Assembly (NCBI RefSeq): GCF_016907735.1
Contig: NZ_JAFBCP010000001.1
Span: forward strand, 2,170,001 to 2,234,000
Length of the DNA stretch: 64,000 nucleotides
Origin: Brevibacterium paucivorans
GTDB taxonomy: Bacteria; Actinomycetota; Actinomycetes; Actinomycetales; Brevibacteriaceae
Direction of reading: 5' to 3'
The notes below the pieces were generated by a model, which searched no databases, was not told the origin of the DNA, and saw only the letters and a list, made by a program, of their open reading frames with translations. Every line of letters starts with the position of its first letter. The stretch's first letter is position 1. This document shows, one piece after another, positions 8,669-16,299 of this stretch. The position numbers were made by a program, and so were the translations under genes.

Positions 8669-10450
8669 TTAGGCCATGTAATGGAGTTCTTGGGCCCGCC
8701 ACATCTCGCTATAGGTCCCCGCTTGGTCGACCAAGTCCTCGTGCCTACCACGCTGAGTGATGTGGCCGTCCTCAATCACGAGGATCTGGTCGGCGTCTCG
8801 GATGGTGGCGAGTCGATGCGCGATGATGATCACCGTGCGCCCGGATGCCAAGGTGCTGAGCGCTTCGTGGATCGCACGCTCCGACTGGGGGTCTGCTTGC
8901 GCGGTGGCCTCGTCGAGAATCAAGATCGGCGCATCCTGCAAGTATGCTCGCGCCAGGGTGATGCGTTGCCGCTCACCGCCCGAGAGGAAGCCACCAACCT
9001 CGCCAAGCACGGTGTCATACCCCTCGGGCAGACGCATAATGCGATCGTGGATGCATGCCGCACGGGCTGCTGCCTCGACCTCGGCGCGCGTTGCCGACGG
9101 TTTCGACAGCGCGATATTGGTATGGACCGAATCGTTCGACAACGTTACGTCCTGTAGGACGATCGCGACGCGGGAAAGTAGCCACGAAAAACTCGCCTCG
9201 CGCACATCCACACCGCTGATGCGTACCACGCCATCATTGACGTCGTAAAAGCGCGCAATTAGCCGGGCCAGTGTGGACTTCCCTCCGCCCGACGGGCCCA
9301 CCAGAGCCGTGACCGTTCCGGGCTCAGCCGTAAAGGAGACACCGTGCACAACGGGCACGTCAGGCTCGTAGGAGAAGGAAACCTCACAGACCTCAACTTG
9401 GCCGGGGTTTGGGCCCTCTTCTTGGGTGCGGCTGCCTTCGGGCATGGGTTTCTCGGAAAGCAGCTCTGCCGTGGTGCGAGCCGCCAGCTGCGACTCATAG
9501 ATATGCTGCATCAGACCGACTAGCACCGTGAACCCCTCCGGGATACCGGGAGCGATCAGGAAGAATGGCAGCGTCGCCGACAGCGTGCTCCAATCCTGTG
9601 CGACGAATAGCGCCGCCAGTAACGCGACCGTGACGAAGACCGTGGCTGGACGCAGTAGCGAACCGAGCAGACTAATCGCTCTGCCGGAGCGACGAACCCA
9701 GTCGAAGGAGATGGCAGAAAATTGCTGGCGAGCGGCGTTAAAGCGCGTTCGGGTCGCATCGGTGGCCTGGAAATTCTTGATCTCCTTAATGCCCTCAAGC
9801 ATTTCGACGGTGGCTGCGGCCAGTGCGGTCTGGGCATGTCCGAATCGCTCGGTGATATCGCTATAGCCGCGCATGGTCGTGCTGACGATGATCATGATCG
9901 CTACGGCCCACGTTCCAAAGAGCGCGAGCGCCAGTCGCCAATCGACCCACACGAGATACCCGAGGCCTACGACCATCGAGACCACGGCGTTGGTGACATC
10001 ACCGGGAACATGCGCAACGAGAGTATGGATGGCTGCGGTATCGTCACACACCATCTTGCGGATGGCCCCGTGCGGCACCTGCGAGACCCTACCCAAGGGC
10101 AAACTGCCCAGCGCTTGGACCACATTGCCGCGCAACCGATGTCGGAGCTTGGCTTCTGCCTCGTGGGTGACACCCAATCCAAACAGGTAGAGCAATTGGC
10201 CCACGAACAGCGAAAGCACCGCTATCACGGCCCAAACCCACGGCTTTCCGGTCCAGCCGGTGCGCACCTGCCCGTCAAGCCAGATCGCGGCCATGTTGTG
10301 TAAGGCGACGAACGGCACCAGCGTGACGATAGCGCTTAAGGCTGTGAGGACTGCGGAAAGGACCATCGCGCCCTTGGCCGGGCGGATTAGTGCGGCGACG
10401 GAAATACTCACATCAGGCTCCTGTCGAGTCGAGTCTTTCGAAACGTTCAT
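8669..10450 (-). CDS. ABC exporter-type half-transporter, IrtA/YbtP-like (first subunit)
   Basis: 593 residues from the ATG at 10450, chosen because it overlaps the stop of the ECF fusion gene as ATGA. The N-terminal half has six helices. The ATPase has Walker A GPSGGGKST, Q-loop VLQD, signature LSGGERQR, Walker B LILDE and H-loop IIAHR. The D-loop region reads ATAQADPQSE instead of the common SALD, as in many siderophore-importing pairs. It lacks the N-terminal siderophore-interaction domain fused to mycobacterial IrtA, but a stand-alone protein of that family is encoded at 2912-3766. Probably forms a heterodimer with the product of 6912-8654. Confidence 0.8.
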   Translation of the reverse strand: MNVSKDSTRQEPDVSISVAALIRPAKGAMVLSAVLTALSAIVTLVPFVALHNMAAIWLDGQVRTGWTGKPWVWAVIAVLSLFVGQLLYLFGLGVTHEAEAKLRHRLRGNVVQALGSLPLGRVSQVPHGAIRKMVCDDTAAIHTLVAHVPGDVTNAVVSMVVGLGYLVWVDWRLALALFGTWAVAIMIIVSTTMRGYSDITERFGHAQTALAAATVEMLEGIKEIKNFQATDATRTRFNAARQQFSAISFDWVRRSGRAISLLGSLLRPATVFVTVALLAALFVAQDWSTLSATLPFFLIAPGIPEGFTVLVGLMQHIYESQLAARTTAELLSEKPMPEGSRTQEEGPNPGQVEVCEVSFSYEPDVPVVHGVSFTAEPGTVTALVGPSGGGKSTLARLIARFYDVNDGVVRISGVDVREASFSWLLSRVAIVLQDVTLSNDSVHTNIALSKPSATRAEVEAAARAACIHDRIMRLPEGYDTVLGEVGGFLSGGERQRITLARAYLQDAPILILDEATAQADPQSERAIHEALSTLASGRTVIIIAHRLATIRDADQILVIEDGHITQRGRHEDLVDQAGTYSEMWRAQELHYMA

Positions 10451-12774
10451 TGGCGCCACCACCACAGCAACGCAGTAACGGCCCAAAGGAGGCCCACCAG
10501 GCACCAATCTCGCACCTGCCACGGTGTGTGTTGGAGTTCCGTGCGCCGCGGATAGGCGCCAAAGCCACGTGAATCCATCGACAGGGCAACCCGTTCGCCG
10601 TGCTGGACGGCGAGGATCGCCAGCGGCACGAGGGAACCCACCCATCGAATTGCGGGCGCTAACGGCCCCCATGATGCCCCAATACCCCGCAATGCCCGCG
10701 CTGTGCGCAACAGCTGGAAATCTTGCCGGAAACGAGTGACGAAGGCGACAGCCGCAGTTCCCGCCGCAGTGACCCGATAGGGAAGCTTGAACGTCGTCGT
10801 CAACGTGCGAAGCAGCGTTTCCGGATGAGTGCTGATGCCTGAAAGCAGCATGAGGGACAACAGTGCCCCGGTGCCGCTCGCTGCCGCAAGCTCGCCACCG
10901 TGATTGTAGAGTGGGCTGACCTCTTCAATGGTGTAGTTGTAGCGGAACACCGGCAGTAGCACAGCTGCGATGACCCAGGGTGCTAGCAGTGACATGACCG
11001 TTCGAGCGCGACTCGCTCTCGCGGCTACCATGGCCAGGCTCGCTGCGATGAGCACTCCAACATTGACGGCCGGGTCCTTGCATACGAACACCATGACCAT
11101 CGCCGGGATTAGCGCCAATAGCAACGTCACAGGATTGAACGATGAGAAGAGTCCACGGGGCACGGACGGTGAAGGCGGGTTCGCTGGTGCTGCGGATGCG
11201 GCGTTTTCACGAGTTTCGCTAACGGCAGCAGGTAGCGCGATGATGTGGCTGCAGCGTGATAGGGCAAGTTCTAGGTCGTGGGTGGCCATGATGACGGTTC
11301 TGCCCTCAGCGCGCAGTTCGTCGATGAAGGCCATGAGTTCGCAGGTATTCGCCCAGTCCTGGCCGTACGTGGGCTCGTCAAGGACAATCACATCGCGGCT
11401 CTCGGCGACCATCGTAGCCACCGATAGTCTACGAATCTGGCCGCCTGAGAGAGTCAACGGGTGTTGGTCTCGATACTGGGAGAGATGGAATTGCTCCACA
11501 ATAGCCTCGGCTTTAGACGCGGAAACATCCCCCGTGGAGATTTCGCCAGCCACGGTGGAACAAACCATCTGATGTTCCGGGTTTTGAAACACGTAGCCGA
11601 CCTGGTGCCGCCCTCGCCGCACAACCTCTCCGCAGACCGTAGCGCGTTGTGCCTTTGATGGTATGAGACCCGCCAGCGCCGCGAGCAGGGATGTTTTGCC
11701 TGCGCCATTCGGCCCTATAAGCGCGATAAACTCGCCACCCCGTAGCCGCATAGAGATAGCTGGGGAGCGTCCGGGAACACAGAAATCTGCCAGCTCTACC
11801 GTGGCGCTGCCTCCACCGTCGAGCGTGTCAATCGCATCGATGGTTTCCCATCCTGCTTCGGTGCGCCGCTGATATTGCACCGAATCACCACAGATATCCG
11901 TGATGCGGGGAACTCGAATGCCCGCCTGCTCGCAGGTCAAGGCGTGGTGCGGGGATTCGTCGCGTAACGCACGGGGCAGCCACACTCCGCACGCCTCAAG
12001 TTCCGCGGTATGGCTGAGAAAAACCTCATGTGGAGTTCCCTGCGCGATCACCGCGCCCTGCGCGTTGAGCGCTATGACTTGATCGCACAGGGGTAGGACC
12101 GGGTCGAGGTCATGGTCGATCACCACGATGCCCACGCCATCGCTAACCAGCTGTTGGATGACGCTGTAAAACTCGTCCGTGCCTTGCGTGTCAATAGTCG
12201 ATGTTGGCTCATCGAGGACAAGTAAGCGGGGCTGTATAGCCAGTGCTACTGCGATCGCTAGGCGCTGGCGTTGGCCGCCCGATAATCTCCATGGGCTCTC
12301 CCACAGCTTGGTCTCCAGACCAACCGCAGCCAATGCCTCGCGTACCCGTCGATCAATCTCAGGAACAGGCAGGCAGAGGTTCTGCAGCGCAAACGCGACA
12401 TCGTCATACACCGTACGGGTAATGACTGCGGCATCCGGATTTTGTCCCACGTAGGCGACATTGGTAGCGATCAACTGGACCGTGGCGTCGGCGATTTCGG
12501 CGCCGGCAATTTGAACGCTGCCGGAGTATTCGGACGGCAGACAGTGGGGCACAAGGCCGCACACGGCTCGGACGAAGGTAGTTTTACCGCATCCAGAGGG
12601 CCCAATGACGGCCGTTACCTGACCGCTCAGGTGGACCAGGCTTGGACGTTGCAGCACCCACCGGTCCTGACCCAAGTAGTGAACGGAAAGATCCTCAACC
12701 GCCAGGAGCGCCCGCGCGGACTCGCTCACAGACCGTTGCTCGCTACTCAAAGTGGAGGCCAGCCTTTCACTCAC
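10447..12774 (-). CDS. ECF transporter energising module as one chain: ATPase-ATPase-EcfT fusion
   Basis: 775 residues. ATPase 1 (about 20-270): Walker A GPSGCGKTT, signature LSGGQRQRLAIA, Walker B LLVLDEPTS. ATPase 2 (about 320-530): Walker A GPNGAGKTS, signature LSGGQIRRLSVA, Walker B VIVLDEPTYG. The last part (about 545-775) is an EcfT-like membrane domain with the two short coupling motifs ARALRG and SMDSRGFGAYPRR. EcfA, EcfA' and EcfT are normally two or three proteins. The GTG start overlaps the S-component stop by 8 bp, and the stop overlaps the next ABC gene by 4 bp. With that S component it would form a dedicated ECF importer on the membrane. Confidence 0.88.
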   Translation of the reverse strand: MSERLASTLSSEQRSVSESARALLAVEDLSVHYLGQDRWVLQRPSLVHLSGQVTAVIGPSGCGKTTFVRAVCGLVPHCLPSEYSGSVQIAGAEIADATVQLIATNVAYVGQNPDAAVITRTVYDDVAFALQNLCLPVPEIDRRVREALAAVGLETKLWESPWRLSGGQRQRLAIAVALAIQPRLLVLDEPTSTIDTQGTDEFYSVIQQLVSDGVGIVVIDHDLDPVLPLCDQVIALNAQGAVIAQGTPHEVFLSHTAELEACGVWLPRALRDESPHHALTCEQAGIRVPRITDICGDSVQYQRRTEAGWETIDAIDTLDGGGSATVELADFCVPGRSPAISMRLRGGEFIALIGPNGAGKTSLLAALAGLIPSKAQRATVCGEVVRRGRHQVGYVFQNPEHQMVCSTVAGEISTGDVSASKAEAIVEQFHLSQYRDQHPLTLSGGQIRRLSVATMVAESRDVIVLDEPTYGQDWANTCELMAFIDELRAEGRTVIMATHDLELALSRCSHIIALPAAVSETRENAASAAPANPPSPSVPRGLFSSFNPVTLLLALIPAMVMVFVCKDPAVNVGVLIAASLAMVAARASRARTVMSLLAPWVIAAVLLPVFRYNYTIEEVSPLYNHGGELAAASGTGALLSLMLLSGISTHPETLLRTLTTTFKLPYRVTAAGTAAVAFVTRFRQDFQLLRTARALRGIGASWGPLAPAIRWVGSLVPLAILAVQHGERVALSMDSRGFGAYPRRTELQHTPWQVRDWCLVGLLWAVTALLWWWRQ

Positions 12775-13360
12775 GATGGTCTACGCCTACGCCTGCATTG
12801 TTGAGCAAACGGGTTAGTCCGACGACGGCCAAACTGCCAATGACGGACGACGTGACTCCCACCAGCACGATCAGTCCCGATACCGAGATTCCCACCGCGT
12901 GCTTGAGCAGCGTGAGGTACAACAGGCTGTTAAATGCCCCGAAGAATGCGGCGGAGATCAGATACGCCCACCACGTCCACTTTCGGTACAGCATCAACGC
13001 CATGGGAAACTCAACCAGGAGCCCGCCAATGACGTTACCGACAATCGCGGCAGGCCCAGTGGGAGTAGTAAATACGCTCACAACTCCGATGATCAGCGCG
13101 GCCAGCAGCGAAGCGCCCGGCCTTCGCACAACGGCCAGAGGAAGGAGGTAGGGAATGACCCAAAGTCCGAGAAGGGACACCCCGAGCCAGACTGCGCTCT
13201 GCGAAGCCGCACCCGCCGGCGCGATGTAGCTCAGTGGGATGAGGATGATGAGGCCGACCACCGACAGGGAGGCCACCATCATGAGATTTCGGGTACCTAG
13301 AATTGAGTCGGTTAATCCCCCGCGAGCTGAGCGTCGAACTGTACCGGATCGGTCTGTCAC
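12767..13360 (-). CDS. ECF transporter substrate-binding (S) component, YkoE-like
   Basis: 197 residues with about five to six hydrophobic helices, including WLGVSLLGLWVIPYLLPLAV followed by VRRPGAS and the TPTGPAAIVGNVIGGLLVEF segment, a pattern of the YkoE-like ECF S components. The GTG start sits 5 nt after an ideal ribosome site (AAGGAGGT). It is the first gene of the operon and lies directly below the DtxR box at 13378-13396. YkoE relatives were first linked to thiamine precursors, but iron control and the IrtAB-like partners suggest a metal-chelate or haem-type ligand here. The ligand is inferred, not seen. Confidence 0.75.
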   Translation of the reverse strand: MTDRSGTVRRSARGGLTDSILGTRNLMMVASLSVVGLIILIPLSYIAPAGAASQSAVWLGVSLLGLWVIPYLLPLAVVRRPGASLLAALIIGVVSVFTTPTGPAAIVGNVIGGLLVEFPMALMLYRKWTWWAYLISAAFFGAFNSLLYLTLLKHAVGISVSGLIVLVGVTSSVIGSLAVVGLTRLLNNAGVGVDHRE

Positions 13361-13377
13361 AGCAAACCTCCTTCCAC

Positions 13378-13396
13378 TTAGGTAAGCCTAACCTAA
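13378..13396 (-). promoter_or_regulatory. DtxR/IdeR iron box controlling the ECF-ABC operon
   Basis: TTAGGTAAGCCTAACCTAA matches the DtxR consensus at 18 of 19 positions. It lies 17 bp before the GTG of the S-component gene and presumably represses all four genes (13360 down to 6912) when iron is plentiful. Confidence 0.9.
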
Positions 13397-13405
13397 CTCC
13401 CGACC

Positions 13406-13421
13406 GGGGTCAAGTCCCTTG
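13406..13421 (+). repeat. Orphan 16-bp copy of the IS256-family left end
   Basis: GGGGTCAAGTCCCTTG is identical to 5360-5375, the outer part of the IS left repeat, and in the same orientation. Similarity stops after it and no transposase follows. It sits 9 bp from the iron box, at the upstream edge of the iron operon. Confidence 0.65.
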
Positions 13422-13487
13422 AGCTAGACGTTGAGCCTACGTAGAGGCGCAGCTCGAGGGGTTTCTCGCGTTTTGAAAGGACGCAAA

Positions 13488-13556
13488 GTGACCGCTGAGG
13501 ATCTCTGGGCAGAGCTGATCCGAGTTTGCGAGTCACTGCAGCACCCGAGGGTGTAA
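13488..13556 (+). CDS. Possible 22-residue ORF or truncated gene start
   Basis: A GTG 7 nt after AAAGGA opens a frame of 22 codons (TAEDLWAELIRVCESLQ, then a stop). The ribosome site and amphipathic residues suggest the beginning of a real gene that was cut off, or a leader peptide. No family is recognisable. Confidence 0.25.
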   Translation: MTAEDLWAELIRVCESLQHPRV

Positions 13557-13559
13557 AAA

Positions 13560-13584
13560 GTATCGGTAGGGCGTCATGCGATAC
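13560..13584. promoter_or_regulatory. Upstream palindromic operator of the XRE controller
   Basis: GTATCGGT and TGCGATAC flank a 9-nt spacer. This is a near-copy of the palindrome at 13614-13639, sharing the half-site TCATGCGATA. Two such sites before a small XRE gene are typical of a controller protein that regulates itself. Confidence 0.6.
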
Positions 13585-13613
13585 CCAAATGTACACCTTG
13601 ATCAAAGCTGGCT

Positions 13614-13647
13614 GTATCGCACGAATAGTCATGCGATATGGTATTCT
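13614..13647 (+). promoter_or_regulatory. Core operator and -10 region of the XRE controller gene
   Basis: TATCGCA and TGCGATA flank a 10-nt spacer (13615-13638). The palindrome runs into a -10-like TATTCT (13642-13647), which ends 6 nt before the ATG, so the mRNA may be leaderless. The regulator bound here would block its own promoter. Confidence 0.55.
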
Positions 13648-13653
13648 GGCTGC

Positions 13654-13911
13654 ATGGTTGACACATCGAACGCGCCTCGCGAGGACTATAGAAACCTCTG
13701 GAAGTTGCTTATCGACAGAGGAATTCGGAAGGGCGAGCTTAGAGACCTTGCCGGTCTGAGCTCATCAACCATCACGAAGCTGGGTCGAAATCAGACGGTT
13801 ACCACCGCGACACTTGGGCGGATTTGTAAAGCGTTGGATTGTTCACCCAACGACATTCTGGCTTTTGAAGACTGTTATGAGGAAGGAACCGGCGACGGTC
13901 GTAATGAGTGA
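13654..13911 (+). CDS. Small XRE/Cro-C1 family regulator, probable controller of the adjacent methyltransferase
   Basis: 85 residues, almost entirely one helix-turn-helix domain: GIRKGELRDLAGLSSSTITK (recognition region) followed by TATLGRICKALDCSPNDIL, the classic end of short Cro/C1-type proteins. The ATG was chosen over an upstream in-frame start because the latter lies inside the operator palindromes. It precedes a DNA methyltransferase and sits among restriction-modification remnants, as C proteins do. Base composition is more A/T-rich than in the iron operon, pointing to separate acquisition. Confidence 0.8.
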   Translation: MVDTSNAPREDYRNLWKLLIDRGIRKGELRDLAGLSSSTITKLGRNQTVTTATLGRICKALDCSPNDILAFEDCYEEGTGDGRNE

Positions 13912-14038
13912 GATGAAGCAGGCATATACCATCAAGCCTCAAACGGCGGTCGCCTCCCCCGACAGCAGTGCTACCGACTTAGTGTTCCCCATTGAGCTTG
14001 TTGCCCCCCGTTGTGGGCATGACTCACAGCTTCATTAG
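13904..14038 (+). CDS. Possible 44-residue coupling ORF, or out-of-frame methyltransferase N-terminus
   Basis: ATGAGTGAG overlaps the last codons of the XRE gene (stop 13909-13911) and opens 44 codons ending in TAG inside the methyltransferase start region. It may be a translational coupling peptide. Alternatively it may be the true methyltransferase N-terminus, split off by a frameshift near 14010-14035. Confidence 0.3.
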   Translation: MSEMKQAYTIKPQTAVASPDSSATDLVFPIELVAPRCGHDSQLH

Positions 14039-15125
14039 GCGTGCCCTTGGCAGGAAGTCAATCTTGTCCGAGGCCGACGTTCGGCAACTTCTAGATCAAG
14101 ATGCATTCTCCGAGACGTTCGTTCCTCGCAGCAGAGTTCTTGAATATCTCCGTCGAGCCGTCACCGGAGCCGTGCTCGTTGCCGAGAGTCAAGAGGTCAT
14201 TCAAAAGGACTCCTTCGTTGTCGGAGACGCTCTCCAGTTGATTGGAAGACTGAAAGATGGTTCGGTGAATACTGTTGTCACCTCAACGCCGTACTGGGCT
14301 ATGCGGGTCTATGACGAGCCTGGTGAGCGCCTTTGGGCGGATGGCGAGAACTGCTCGTTTGGTCTCGAGCAGACACCTGAAGGGTTTATTCGCCATTCGG
14401 TCGAGGTCTTGCATGCATTGCTTCCGAAAATTGCTGCAGATGGCTCCGTGTGGTGGAACATCATGGATTCGTACAACACTCGCACTCAAATCCGTGGTAG
14501 TGCAGTTGAGACACTGCATGCGATGCAAGGCAAGGATGGTCGATCGTGGAAAGATCACGAGTACTTGCGGTATTCCGCCGTACACTCGTATCTGAAAGAT
14601 GGTGAGCAGTGTTTGATCCCGCAACGGATTGCTCAGCGTGCTGCCCAAATCGGCTACTACGTAAAGAGCACGATCTCGTGGTGCAAGCAGGCCACAACTC
14701 CTGAACCCCAGCAGTCGCGAGTCAGCAGAAATGTTGAGTACATTCTGCATCTCACTCGGGAACGAACCCCCAAGTTCAACAAGGCCGCATACTTGGAGCT
14801 ACCTTCAGACCTTGGTGGGCGACAGCTGCTTGAGTCGGACAAGCTTAGTGACTTCTGGTACTTGCCAACCTCTTCTGGCCGAGATGGGCATGGGGCTCAG
14901 TTCCCGGTTCAGCGTCGTCCTGGGCGCTGCATCGCGATCTCAACGGACCCTGGTGATGTGGTTCTTGATCCATTCATGGGTGCTGGAACTACCGCCGTTG
15001 CAGCGAAGAAGCTCGAGAGGAGCTATATCGGTTTTGATGTAAGCGCAGAATACCTCGCCACTGCTGAGCGAGTGTTGGCTTCAACCACCGTGCAGCAACC
15101 CCTCTTTACCGCAGAGCTTCGATAA
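14019..15125 (+). CDS. DNA methyltransferase, beta-class amino-MTase (N4-cytosine or N6-adenine)
   Basis: 368 residues from the ATG at 14019; a TTG 27 bp upstream is an alternative. The catalytic motif IV TSTPYW lies near residue 85 and the SAM-binding motif DPFMGAGTTAVAA near residue 320, so the order is IV before I (beta class). The TS-x-PYW form is commonest in N4-cytosine enzymes. The conserved SISW-like STISWCK and the NVEYILHLTR segment are also present. The XRE controller lies upstream. The 3' end overlaps by 20 bp the convergent remnant of an McrC-like nuclease, presumably its former restriction partner. With the nuclease destroyed it would act as an orphan modifier. Target sequence unknown. 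Confidence 0.87.
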   Translation: MTHSFIRRALGRKSILSEADVRQLLDQDAFSETFVPRSRVLEYLRRAVTGAVLVAESQEVIQKDSFVVGDALQLIGRLKDGSVNTVVTSTPYWAMRVYDEPGERLWADGENCSFGLEQTPEGFIRHSVEVLHALLPKIAADGSVWWNIMDSYNTRTQIRGSAVETLHAMQGKDGRSWKDHEYLRYSAVHSYLKDGEQCLIPQRIAQRAAQIGYYVKSTISWCKQATTPEPQQSRVSRNVEYILHLTRERTPKFNKAAYLELPSDLGGRQLLESDKLSDFWYLPTSSGRDGHGAQFPVQRRPGRCIAISTDPGDVVLDPFMGAGTTAVAAKKLERSYIGFDVSAEYLATAERVLASTTVQQPLFTAELR

Positions 15126-16287
15126 CCCTCGAAGCAAGTGCGTCGACGTCTATCGCATAACTGCTATCCAAACCAAGGCATTTGATTCGGTGACCGTCGA
15201 ACGTCTCGACCACGTCTCCAGTTCGAACGGAAGGTGAGATGATATAAGCCTCGTTGAGACGCGCAAACTGCATGTATGTATAGATCTGATACAGATCCTT
15301 CGCATCGGGTACCTTGTACTTTACGTCGGCAATGCTGACGGGGAGGTCCATGACTTCCCAATATCGTGTGGCTACGGTGACCGCCATGAGGAAATCCGAC
15401 AGTAAGAACCCGAAACTTTCGATGGGGATGCGCATCACCATGGTGGTGGTGACGGCAGCGACTACCTGACCCACGGTGATCCAGCCTTGCACCACACCCC
15501 AGGTGCCTAACCCTACGATCGCGATCTGGGCGAGCGCGGTTGCAACGTTGATAAAGCTGAACAGCCACGAGTCCAGCTTCGTTTTGCGGATTTCGCGCGA
15601 ACGAACCGTGAGCGCGAGCGCTTTAAACCGTTGCGTCATCCATGGGGAACGACCAAACGACCGGATGACCCGCAGGCCGTGGATGGACTCTTCTACAGCG
15701 GTGGTCACTTCGCCCAGCGCGTCCTGCGTCGCCCGGGACGTGATCCGGTACTTGCGTTCGAACACCACAACGACGATCACGGTGGGTACGGCCGCTATGA
15801 GCATGATGAGCCCAAACCACGGACTGATGACTGTGAGGATGATTTCTCCGGCGATGATTGCCAAGGGCGAACACACCAAAAACGGCAGATCGAACGCAAA
15901 GAACCGGCGCATTTGACTCATGTCGTTAACGGCACGAGACAGCAACTGTCCGGACTCCCATGCGTCGTGCGTCGACACTGGTACGTATTGCAAATGGTCG
16001 AACAGTCGATGTCGCCACGTGATCTCCCACTGCGACACAATCCCGGCAACGGCGTAATGGCGTATCCACAGGGCAACGACCTCGGCGATGGACACGACCA
16101 TTAAGAACGCGACCGGCCCCCACAGGCCCGTCACATTACCGTGGGCCACAGGACCGTCAACGATACGCCCGGTGATCACCGGCACCACCAGGGGTAGCGC
16201 GACGACTACAAAGGTGAGAACGCAGACGAAAGTGTATGTGCCTGCTCGCGCACGAAGATCGGGCCAAAAACGTGCGAGGCTCTTCAT
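15106..16287 (-). pseudogene. Chimera: ABC exporter membrane domain joined in frame to the C-terminal end of an McrC-like nuclease
   Basis: 393 codons are open. Residues 1 to about 316 are the six-helix domain of an ABC multidrug-type exporter, ending in VATRYWEVMDLPVSI just where the linker to the ATPase begins; there is no ATPase domain. Residues about 317-393 are instead the tail of a PD-(D/E)xK restriction nuclease: IADVKYK with the D-x-K pair, then DLYQIYTYMQF and AYIISPS, as in McrC/LlaJI-type enzymes. The first acidic residue of that nuclease core is missing. The start is 12 bp below deaD. Both parent proteins should be inactive. The junction near 15339 marks the edge of the restriction-modification insertion. 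Confidence 0.75.
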
Positions 16288-16299
16288 GCGCGAATTCTC

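Noticed and set aside
5359..13421. Composite transposon carrying the iron operon
   Set aside because: The right-hand side has only 16 bp of an IS end, with no second transposase and no target duplication, so mobility as a unit is not supported.
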